DNA from: Sporichthya polymorpha DSM 43042 | GTDB taxonomy: Bacteria; Actinomycetota; Actinomycetes; Sporichthyales; Sporichthyaceae | NCBI RefSeq assembly: GCF_000384115.1 | Contig: NZ_KB913029.1 | Span: 1,026,907-1,090,906, forward strand | Direction: 5' to 3' | Length of the DNA stretch: 64,000 bases | Shown here: in pieces, positions 58,182 through 64,000 of the stretch | Numbering within the stretch: position 1 is the stretch's first letter | How the letters are laid out: every line of letters starts with the position of its first letter | The notes under the pieces: generated by a model | Told to the model about the DNA's origin: nothing | What the model saw: only the letters and a program-made list of their open reading frames with translations | The model's database searches: none | Program-made: the position numbers and the translations under genes

Positions 58182-58207
58182 TTGACACTTTCGGACAAAA
58201 GTGTCAA
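58182..58207. promoter_or_regulatory. Operator TTGACACT-N10-AGTGTCAA, copy 2
   Basis: TTGACACT (58182-58189) and AGTGTCAA (58200-58207) with a 10-base centre, immediately upstream of the P450 start. On the minus strand it provides TTGACA as -35, an 18-base spacer and a weak AACCAT -10, which ends 6 bases before the ATG. Identical arms and spacing to 56157-56184. Confidence 0.75.
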
Positions 58208-58268
58208 GTGAACAGTTCGGGTCAGTGCTCGCACACTGACCCGAACGGCCTACTCGATCTGACGGCGC

Positions 58269-58865
58269 CTAACCCCGCGGCGTGGTCTTCGCCCCGTGGG
58301 CCGCGGCGACGACCCGGGTACGGGTCGGACGACGGGTGCTGCGAGTGCTCGACGGCGCCGGCCGCGGGGCCGGGACCTGCGCGTTTGCCCGGTCCACCAG
58401 GCGCGGGGCGATCATCTTCGGCTCCCGCGGCGCGGTCTTGCGGAGCTCGATCATCTCCGCGCCGATCTCCTGCAGCTGCTTGCGTCCGAGCGCCTCGCGC
58501 ACGTCGGGGAACCAGGAGGACTCCTCCTCGTCAATGTGATGCTCGACGCTCTCGATGAGCACGGTGACCTTCGCGCTGTAGCGCTCGTCGTCAGGACTCA
58601 TCTCCGCGAGCTCGGCGCACAGCAGGTCGGCGACGTGGTGCTCCTCGTAGGACTCGAGGATGTCCGACTCGATGTCCGGCACCATCTCGCGGACCTTTGG
58701 GTAGAGCCCCTCGTTCTCGATGTAGGTGTGCACCGCGAGCATCTCGAGGATCTGCCCGACGATCTTCTGCTTCTCCGCCGGCTTCTCCGCCTTTTCGAAA
58801 CGACGGAACAGCCGCTTGATCTCCTTGTGCTCCTCGCGCAGCACGACGATCGCATCGGTCGACAT
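58269..58865 (-). CDS. Hemerythrin HHE-domain protein
   Basis: A 198-residue protein. The HHE domain (residues about 1-145) shows the metal-binding pattern in REEHKEIKRLF, LAVHTYIENE, YEEHHVADLL and VEHHIDEEESSW, for a di-iron oxygen- or redox-sensing site. The C-terminal about 50 residues are Pro/Arg/Thr-rich and basic. ATG 58865 has GGAAGGA upstream. It is followed on its left by the P450 operator region. A role in oxygen or oxidative stress is inferred from the family. Confidence 0.9.
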   Translation of the reverse strand: MSTDAIVVLREEHKEIKRLFRRFEKAEKPAEKQKIVGQILEMLAVHTYIENEGLYPKVREMVPDIESDILESYEEHHVADLLCAELAEMSPDDERYSAKVTVLIESVEHHIDEEESSWFPDVREALGRKQLQEIGAEMIELRKTAPREPKMIAPRLVDRANAQVPAPRPAPSSTRSTRRPTRTRVVAAAHGAKTTPRG

Positions 58866-58988
58866 GGGGTTGTGTCCTTCCGGTACGGAGCGGGCGACTC
58901 CGGGAACTGTGGCCACAACCTGCCCGCGAATGCGCTTCGCATGCGGAAGCCGTGGGGTGGGCAGAGTCGGGGCGTCGAGCGCAGGGAC

Positions 58989-59145
58989 GGGTACTCACCG
59001 CTGCGCGACTACCTGGCCACCGACGACGGCTACTCCGTCGCGTTGATCGCGCCCGACGGGGGCGTGAACTGGCTCGCCGTCCCGCAGCTCGACCACCCGC
59101 CGACGTGGTTGGGTCTGCTCGACCCGGAGCCCGGCGGGCGGCGAA
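58989..59145 (+). pseudogene. Remnant of a GH15 glycosidase (trehalase/glucoamylase) N-terminus
   Basis: The frame reads GYSPLRDYLATDDGYSVALI, then APDGGVNWLAVPQLDHPPTW and LGLLDPEPGG, matching the N-terminus of GH15 glucoamylase/trehalase proteins (the PIxDYALIGDG...DGSIDWLCLPRFDSP region). After about 50 residues the similarity stops and the frame ends at 59235-59237. The missing 500 or more residues show this is a degraded fragment. It lies in a 554-base gap with no other gene. Confidence 0.6.
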
Positions 59146-59384
59146 GCTCGCCGACCTGGGCGAACTGCCCGGCGGCGGCCGGCGCCGGCAGACCGAAGCC
59201 GGGCGCATCCGCACCCTGGAGGAACGAGCACTGCTGATCCGAGCGTTGGCAGTCGTACCCACCCGGACACCGAGGACCTCGATGCGGGGGTCCTGCCAAC
59301 TCGTCCTGATCAACGCGCGTCAGCCACCGCTGACGCTACGTCAGAAAGTAGTGACAGTAGGGACAAATGAGGTTGCACTTCGAC

Positions 59385-59400
59385 TCGAATATATGTTCGA
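59385..59400. promoter_or_regulatory. LexA (SOS)-box-like site
   Basis: TCGAATATATGTTCGA differs by one base from the actinobacterial SOS box TCGAAC-N4-GTTCGA. It ends 19 bases before the start of the DUF222-HNH gene. A TAGAAT box (59408-59413) lies between it and the ATG, only 6 bases from the start codon, so the LexA-like site would cover the -35 region of a leaderless promoter. Confidence 0.65.
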
Positions 59401-59419
59401 ACGCGAGTAGAATCGTGGT

Positions 59420-60820
59420 ATGTCCGCAGGGGTGGGGATGCATCCGGCACTGGCGACGATCGCCAGTGCGGTGGAGGACGTCCGCAAGGTGGCGGCGATG
59501 CTCACCGCGGACGAGGTCTGGACGCTCACCGACGCTGATCTGGAGCTGATGGTGCGGGCGCAGTCCGAGTTGGACTCCGCCGTCGCGGCTGTCGGGGTGC
59601 GGGCGGTGCGGGAGGCCGATGTCCGCGGGCTGTCTCTGGCCGACGGGAAGATCTCGACCGCGGTCTGGCTGGGCCAGAAGCTGAACCTGCACCCGGTCGA
59701 GGCGCGGCAGCGCGTCAAGGACGCCGACATCCTCTCCCGCAAGGGCACCGCCACCGTCGAAGCTCTCGCCGACGGCAAACTCAACCGCGACCAGGCGCGT
59801 GCGGTCGCGCGGAGTCTGCGCAAGATCGAACCCATCGGCTCCGCATCGGAACTCGCGAAGGCGGAGACGTTCCTGCTGGCCAAGTCCCACGGCGCGGACC
59901 CCGGGGCGATCCTGCGCCTGGGTCGGCACATCGAAGAGGTCATCGACGAGGACGGCAAACCCCCGGCCCCGGACCCGGACGACCCCACCGGCGACGCCCC
60001 GGCGGAGTCCAAGCGGACGGCCCGGGCCCAGCGGAAGCGGTCGCTGACGATCACGGATCTGGGCAACGGGCTGCACCGGATTCGCGGGGAGCTGACCGAC
60101 GAGGTCGCCGCCCTCGTCAAGGCCGCCCTCGACCCCCTGGCCGCGCCCCGGCCGGCGGTGAACGGTCAGCGCGACGAACGCTCAGCGCCGCAGCGCCGCC
60201 ACGACGCCCTCGGGGACGTGTTCCGCCAGTTCCTCCGTTTCGGTGATCTCCCCCCGTCTCACGGGGTGCGTCCGCACCTGCATGTGACCGCGTCGGTGGA
60301 GACGATGGCCGGGGACACCGGGCACCCGTTCGCGAGGACCGCGACCGGTGAGGACCTGGACATCGCCACCGTGCAGCGGATCGCCTGCGATGCCGGGATC
60401 ACCCCGATCGTCGCCAACACTCTCGGGGTGCCGTTGGCGATGGGCCGCGAGGTCCGCACCGCCACCCCCGCCCAGTGGGCCGCACTGGTCGCCCGGGACA
60501 TCGGCTGCATCGGCGAGGGTTGTACGCGTCCCGCCGCGTGGTGCGAGGCCCACCATATTGAGTGGTGGGACCGGGACGAGGGCCCGACCGACGTGGACAA
60601 GATGGCCCTGGTCTGCTCGCACGAGCATTATCTGATTCATCATCAGGGCTGGGGAGTTCGGATGGCCGCGGACGGCCACCCGGAGATGATCCCCCCGAAA
60701 TGGGTGGACCCGGAGCAACGACCCAGACGTAACGCACACTGGCAACTCATCCGCAACGGACTCAAGGTTCCACCCGAGAACCCGGCCCCACCGTCGCCGG
60801 AAGCGCCCCGCCGCGAGTAA
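59420..60820 (+). CDS. DUF222 and HNH endonuclease-domain protein (13E12-repeat type)
   Basis: A 466-residue protein. The N-terminal DUF222 region (about residues 10-290) contains LELMVRAQSELDSAVAAV and LNRDQARAVARSL. The C-terminal HNH domain holds EGCTRPAAWCEAHHIEWWDRD and LVCSHEHYLIHHQGW, with the paired Cys and His residues of the metal-binding nuclease fold (given in part). Such genes are abundant in actinomycetes and several mycobacterial copies are SOS-induced. The LexA-like box and leaderless start fit that. Sometimes part of mobile elements, but no recombinase is nearby. Confidence 0.92.
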   Translation: MSAGVGMHPALATIASAVEDVRKVAAMLTADEVWTLTDADLELMVRAQSELDSAVAAVGVRAVREADVRGLSLADGKISTAVWLGQKLNLHPVEARQRVKDADILSRKGTATVEALADGKLNRDQARAVARSLRKIEPIGSASELAKAETFLLAKSHGADPGAILRLGRHIEEVIDEDGKPPAPDPDDPTGDAPAESKRTARAQRKRSLTITDLGNGLHRIRGELTDEVAALVKAALDPLAAPRPAVNGQRDERSAPQRRHDALGDVFRQFLRFGDLPPSHGVRPHLHVTASVETMAGDTGHPFARTATGEDLDIATVQRIACDAGITPIVANTLGVPLAMGREVRTATPAQWAALVARDIGCIGEGCTRPAAWCEAHHIEWWDRDEGPTDVDKMALVCSHEHYLIHHQGWGVRMAADGHPEMIPPKWVDPEQRPRRNAHWQLIRNGLKVPPENPAPPSPEAPRRE

Positions 60821-60826
60821 GACCCG

Positions 60827-60874
60827 TTGCGTCCGAAGAAGCGGCTGCAATAGCGGCCACATCGTCGGACGCAA
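60827..60874. repeat. Palindromic element, family C copy 2
   Basis: A 48-bp element with arms TTGCGTCCG (60827-60835) and CGGACGCAA (60866-60874). Read on the minus strand, its centre CGTCCGACGATGTGGC, then GCTATTGC, matches the element at 51940-51989 almost base for base, while the outer ends differ. It follows the HNH gene and precedes the thioesterase gene. Confidence 0.75.
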
Positions 60875-60911
60875 GGCGGGGTCACGCGGCGGCGGCGGTT
60901 AGGGTCGGCGC

Positions 60912-61337
60912 ATGAGCGAACCGATCGTCCGGGCCCCGATCCGCGTCCGGTACCACGAGTGCGACGGGCAGAAGATCGTCTTCAACGCGTGGTACCTCGC
61001 TTACGCCGACATTGCGGTCACCGAGGCAGCCCGGGCGCTGTTCGGCAGCTACGCGGCTCTCGAAGCCAAGGGCGCTGACATCGTCGTTGCGGAGGCGAAC
61101 GTCCGCTACTTCGGGTCGGCCGGGTTCGACGACGAACTCATCGTCGAGGTGTGGACCGAGCGGCTCGGGAACACCTCGATGGTGCTGCGTTTCGACGTGA
61201 TGAAGAACGGCGAGCTGATCACGCGGGTAACCACCCGCTACGTGTGGGTGGACACCGAGACGCTCAAGCCGAAGGCCCCGCCGACCGAGGTCCGCGAGGC
61301 CTTCGCTGCTCACCTGCTTGAGGAGCAGGCAAACTGA
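60912..61337 (+). CDS. 4HBT-family acyl-CoA thioesterase
   Basis: A 141-residue hot-dog-fold thioesterase of the YbgC/4-hydroxybenzoyl-CoA type: IRVRYHECDGQKIVFNAWYL is the active-site region (usually YxDTDxxGxVxxxxY), here with Cys-Asp-Gly in place of Thr-Asp. Then ADIVVAEANVRYFGSAGFDDELIV is the second family block, given in part as EANVRYFGSAGFDD. It hydrolyses acyl-CoA esters. TAGGGT (60900-60905) sits 6 bases before ATG 60912, suggesting a leaderless message. Convergent with the SDR gene. Confidence 0.88.
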   Translation: MSEPIVRAPIRVRYHECDGQKIVFNAWYLAYADIAVTEAARALFGSYAALEAKGADIVVAEANVRYFGSAGFDDELIVEVWTERLGNTSMVLRFDVMKNGELITRVTTRYVWVDTETLKPKAPPTEVREAFAAHLLEEQAN

Positions 61338-61344
61338 CTGGGGG

Positions 61345-62208
61345 TCAGCCCACCGGGTTACGGCCGACCTCGGCGCCGTCGAGGTCGGAGATCTCGTTCC
61401 AGCGGCGGCCGACCTCGTCGATGGTCGGGACGTCGGAGAACGTCACGCCCTTGCTCTGGAACTGCGCGACGCGGTAGACCCGTCCGCCACCGACGACGAA
61501 GACGCTGCCGGACTCGGTGAGCTCGTCGGTGCACAGGTGGCCGACGACCGGGGCGACGTGCCTGGGATCGAGAGCGGCGAGGACCTCCGGCGGGGCGACG
61601 TCCTCGGTCATACGCGTCGCGGCCATCGGCGCGACGGCGTTGGCGAAGATGTTCGCCTTGCGGCCCTCGATCGCGAGGGTGTTGATCAGACCGATCATCC
61701 CGCCCTTGGCCGCGCCGTAGTTGGCCTGGCCGAAGTTGCCGAAGATGCCCGAGGTCGAGGTCGCGACGACGATGCGCCCGTGCTGCTGCTCGCGCAGGTG
61801 CGGCCAGGCGGCGTGGATGGTGTGGAACGCGCCGTAGAGGTGGACCTGGAGCACGGCGTCCCAGTCCTCCGCGGTCATCTTGTGGAACGCGCGGTCGCGC
61901 AGGATGCCCGCGTTCGCGATCACGCCGTCGACGCGGCCGAAGGCGTCGAGCGCGGTCTGCACGATCGCCGCGCCCCCGGCCGCGGTGGCGACGCTGTCGT
62001 AGTTCGCCACGGCGGTCCCGCCGGCGCCGGTGATCTCGGCGACCACCGCATCCGCCGCGGCCGACCCCGCGCCCGTGCCGTCCCGCGATCCGCCGAGGTC
62101 GTTGACGACCACCTTCGCGCCGGCCGCCGCCAGCGCGAGCGCGTACTCACGCCCGAGGCCGTTCCCCGCCCCGGTGATGACGATGACCCGGTCCTGCACT
62201 CCCGCCAT
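61345..62208 (-). CDS. SDR of the MFE-2 (3-hydroxyacyl-CoA dehydrogenase) type
   Basis: A 287-residue SDR. The cofactor loop is TGAGNGLGREYALALAAAGA with VVNDLGGSRDGTG, which is typical of the dehydrogenase domain of peroxisomal-type multifunctional enzyme (HSD17B4-like). The active site is S...Y-x3-K in TSTSGIFGNFGQANYGAAKG. In actinomycetes such proteins oxidise 3-hydroxyacyl-CoA or 17-beta-hydroxysteroids. The start ATG 62208 has GGAG upstream. It is 7 bases from the convergent thioesterase gene. Confidence 0.9.
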   Translation of the reverse strand: MAGVQDRVIVITGAGNGLGREYALALAAAGAKVVVNDLGGSRDGTGAGSAAADAVVAEITGAGGTAVANYDSVATAAGGAAIVQTALDAFGRVDGVIANAGILRDRAFHKMTAEDWDAVLQVHLYGAFHTIHAAWPHLREQQHGRIVVATSTSGIFGNFGQANYGAAKGGMIGLINTLAIEGRKANIFANAVAPMAATRMTEDVAPPEVLAALDPRHVAPVVGHLCTDELTESGSVFVVGGGRVYRVAQFQSKGVTFSDVPTIDEVGRRWNEISDLDGAEVGRNPVG

Positions 62209-62282
62209 GGCTGCGCTCCCTGTCCACGTCCGTCGGTTACTCGGACAGACTGTACAGACGAGGTGCACGCCCCCACTCCCCC

Positions 62283-62356
62283 GCGCTTCACTCGCTGCAG
62301 CCAGGCCTTACTCGCCAGGCCGGGCGAGTAAGGCCTGTCGCCGGCGAGTGAAGCGC
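62283..62356. repeat. Dispersed palindromic element, family B copy 2
   Basis: Outer arms GCGCTTCACTCGC (62283-62295) and GCGAGTGAAGCGC (62344-62356), inner arms CCAGGCCTTACTCGCC and GGGCGAGTAAGGCCTG-type. It matches the element at 7212-7285 in length (74 bases) and in nearly all arm positions. It lies upstream of the SDR start and downstream of the lipocalin-like gene, both leftward. Confidence 0.75.
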
Positions 62357-62362
62357 GTTCCG

Positions 62363-62421
62363 GCGGGGAGGGGGGGCGGGGGCGGCGGGGCGGGGGCGGG
62401 GCGGGGCGGGGCGGGGCGGGA
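62363..62421 (+). repeat. G-rich tract of GGGGC units
   Basis: About 59 bases almost purely G and C on the plus strand, ending in four or more GGGGC units. It has many runs of three or more G and could form a G-quadruplex. It ends 2 bases before the stop of the lipocalin-like gene and follows the family B palindrome. Confidence 0.75.
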
Positions 62422-62423
62422 CG

Positions 62424-63488
62424 TCAGAGGCCGAGCGGGTGGTACCGGCCGATGATCAGGTGCTCGAGGAGGCCGCGGGCGGTCTCGGGGCCGGCGGCGC
62501 ACTCGACGTCCACGTCGCAGCGGACCTGGCGGTGCCAGCGGTGCAGCTGCGCCGGGTCGGGGGCGGCGAGGTCGAGGACCTCGCGGGCGAGCCGGTACTC
62601 CCCGTGGGGCAGGCCGTGGGCCCACTCGGGGTGGCGGTAGCCCAGGCCCTGCATCTCCAGGTGCGCGGTCGGCCGGTACCGCAGGCGCAGCTGCTCGCCG
62701 TCCTCCGCGAGCGCGGTGAGGGTCGCCGACCGCACCCACCGCGTGCCGGGCTCGAGGTCGAGCTCCATCGTCCCCCTGCCGTGGACGAACTTCTCCGGCC
62801 CGGACCCGTGCGGGCACAGTACGAGCTGGGTGTTCCAGGGCCGCCCGTCGGCGTCCGCCTTGGTGTGCCAGAACAGCGTGCGGCCCGGCAGGTGCACCGG
62901 GGTCCAGAGCCAGAAGTACTGCGGCTCCGCCGGTGGCTGAAAGGGCTGCGGGTCCCGCACCCCGACCGGTCGCACGCCCCACGACCGGTCCCGCAGGCCG
63001 TCGACCCCGGACAGGCGGTGCGTCCGGCCGGCGACGGTCACGGTGCCACTGACGTCACACGCCTGCGAGAGCCGCGTGTAGTCCATGAACGACCGGGTGC
63101 CGATGCGCTGAATGAACCGCGGCTCCTCGATCGGGAAATGACGCCCAGTCAGCGTCAGGTCGCAAGCGAGCTCGTCGTCCTCGACCACGACGTGGATCTC
63201 CTGCAGCGGCTCGACGACCTCCAGCCGCACCGGACCGATCGCCATCGGGGCGCGGTCGGTCAGGGTCTGCGAGACGTGCAGGCAGTGCTGCTTGCCGTCC
63301 AGGACGACGGACAGGTGCGCGTCCGCGACCCCGATGTTCGGGTAGAGCCCGAACGCGACGGTGACGAGCAGCCCGTCGTCGCCGAACGCGCCCAGATAGG
63401 CGCGGTCGTAGAAGTTGCGGTCGGTGCCGGCGACGGCGACGGGCTCAGGGGTCTGGTGGACGAACCACTCGTCGGCCCCGGTGAGCAT
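62424..63488 (-). CDS. Lipocalin-like (DUF7064/DUF7065-type) protein
   Basis: A 354-residue protein with a two-lobed beta-rich pattern: N-terminal FVHQTPEPVAVAGTDRNFYD, a middle PRFIQRIGTRSFMDYTRLSQ and DGLRDRSWGVRP, then a second lobe with WLWTPVHLPGRTLFWHT. The DRSWGxR motif is typical of CrtC/AttH-like carotenoid-hydratase-related proteins. It is distinct from the other two lipocalin-like proteins in the window but of the same broad kind. Its ATG shares a base with the P450 stop, so the two are coupled. Substrate unknown. Confidence 0.8.
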   Translation of the reverse strand: MLTGADEWFVHQTPEPVAVAGTDRNFYDRAYLGAFGDDGLLVTVAFGLYPNIGVADAHLSVVLDGKQHCLHVSQTLTDRAPMAIGPVRLEVVEPLQEIHVVVEDDELACDLTLTGRHFPIEEPRFIQRIGTRSFMDYTRLSQACDVSGTVTVAGRTHRLSGVDGLRDRSWGVRPVGVRDPQPFQPPAEPQYFWLWTPVHLPGRTLFWHTKADADGRPWNTQLVLCPHGSGPEKFVHGRGTMELDLEPGTRWVRSATLTALAEDGEQLRLRYRPTAHLEMQGLGYRHPEWAHGLPHGEYRLAREVLDLAAPDPAQLHRWHRQVRCDVDVECAAGPETARGLLEHLIIGRYHPLGL

Positions 63489-64000
63489 CAGGAGCCGACC
63501 TTGACCGGCAGCTTCTTGATGCCCCGGAAGAAGTTGGACCGCAGACGCTCGGGCTCACCCACGACGTCGAGGCGAAGGTCCCGCCGGATCAGCTCCTCCA
63601 GCAGGATCTCGCCCTCCAACTTGGCCAGGTGCGACCCGAGGCAGAAGTGCGGCCCCCACCCGAAGCCGAGGTGCTTGTTCGGGCTGCGATCGAGGACGAG
63701 CCGGTCCGGGTCGTCGAAGACGCGCTCGTCCCGGTTGGCGGAGGTGAACCAGAGCACGACCTTCTGCCCGGCGCGGATGTGCTTCCCGTGCAGCTCGACG
63801 TCGCGCGTCGTGGTGCGGCGCATGCAGACGATCGGGGAGATCACCCGCACGAGTTCGTCGACCGCGACCCGCGGCTTCACCTGACCCTCCTTCAGCCGCG
63901 CCCACTCGCCCGGGTTCTCGTGGAGCAACAGGACGGTGCCCGTCATGAGGTTCCGCGTGGTCTCGTTGCCGGCCACCAGCATCAGCAGGTAGTAGGCGTC
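63488..64000 (-). CDS. Cytochrome P450 (partial, N-terminus beyond window)
   Basis: About 170 residues of the C-terminal part of a P450. The I-helix AGNETTRN is at the right edge, ExxR lies in [16 protein letters not shown], and the heme loop is [10 protein letters not shown]. It reads in from beyond base 64000. AGNETT resembles the 10217-11497 P450, but the heme loop differs. The following gene is a lipocalin-like protein overlapping it by one base. Confidence 0.92.
   Translation of the reverse strand, partial: DAYYLLMLVAGNETTRNLMTGTVLLLHENPGEWARLKEGQVKPRVAVDELVRVISPIVCMRRTTTRDVELHGKHIRAGQKVVLWFTSANRDERVFDDPDRLVLDRSPNKHLGFGWGPHFCLGSHLAKLEGEILLEELIRRDLRLDVVGEPERLRSNFFRGIKKLPVKVGS

Noticed and set aside
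59420-60820. Group II intron or homing element because of the HNH domain
   Set aside because: The DUF222-HNH architecture is the common actinobacterial 13E12 type. No reverse transcriptase, intron boundaries or flanking repeats specific to insertion are visible.

Overview
The window is a 64 kb piece of a very GC-rich chromosome with strong third-position GC bias, dense genes, many GTG and TTG starts, and 1- or 4-base overlaps between neighbouring genes. Gene content points to a free-living, catabolically versatile actinomycete: F420-linked enzymes (LLM and Ddn families), six cytochromes P450, TetR/MarR/LuxR regulators, a DUF222-HNH (13E12-type) gene with a LexA-like box, an LmeA-like lipid-binding protein and DosR-regulon-type CBS and Rv2629-like genes. 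The genus cannot be named from the sequence alone. No tRNA, rRNA, CRISPR array, insertion sequence or prophage was seen.

Left arm (1-12 kb). Nine genes read leftwards from 7158 to beyond base 1, every junction overlapping by 1 or 4 bases: TetR, Rieske oxygenase, an 81-residue protein, a ferredoxin-like-fold protein, P450, a lipocalin-like protein, 2Fe-2S ferredoxin, and the small and large subunits of a cobalamin-dependent acyl-CoA mutase. The mutase lacks several residues typical of methylmalonyl-CoA mutase, so this looks like a catabolic pathway combining oxygenation with carbon-skeleton rearrangement of an unidentified substrate. Next come a 2-oxoacid dehydrogenase E1 pair with an SDR, and a divergent P450 closely related to the first one, with a MarR regulator.

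Middle (12-30 kb). A LivG-type ATPase overlapped by a histidine-phosphatase gene is followed by a StyA/StyB-like two-component flavin monooxygenase, a large AfsR/LuxR-type ATPase regulator with a P450, and an MBL-fold protein overlapping a class A flavoprotein monooxygenase. Then comes a branched-chain-type ABC transporter operon (22.2-29.3 kb): secreted surface protein, two small membrane proteins, fused LivHM permease, lipoprotein binding protein, LivF, and again a histidine phosphatase. The transporter has no LivG of its own; the one at 12.7 kb probably serves it.

30-38.6 kb. A TetR gene separates an FAD oxidoreductase and lipocalin-like pair from a rightward P450, limonene-epoxide-hydrolase-like, SnoaL-like, LLM, secreted-protein and molybdopterin oxidoreductase run. 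The same 22-bp AATAGT-N10-ACTATT motif lies on both sides and is a likely shared operator.

38.6-54.5 kb is more housekeeping or stress related: a deacetylase-like lipoprotein, lactate permease, CBS-BON and Rv2629-like proteins, PAP2 phosphatase, a thiolase, an enoyl-CoA hydratase, small membrane and secreted proteins, GNAT, Ddn, a UBP zinc finger and a membrane-anchored HTH protein.

Right arm (54.5-64 kb). A Tat-exported cholesterol-oxidase-like GMC enzyme, a TetR and a P450 share an operator (TTGACACT-N10-AGTGTCAA). They are followed by hemerythrin, a GH15 remnant, the LexA-box HNH gene, a thioesterase, an SDR, a third lipocalin-like protein and a P450 cut by the window edge.

Three families of intergenic palindromes each occur twice, and a 37-bp-period array of three palindromes lies at 44.4 kb. 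Several genes show a TANNNT box 6-8 bases before the start codon, the layout of leaderless transcripts.
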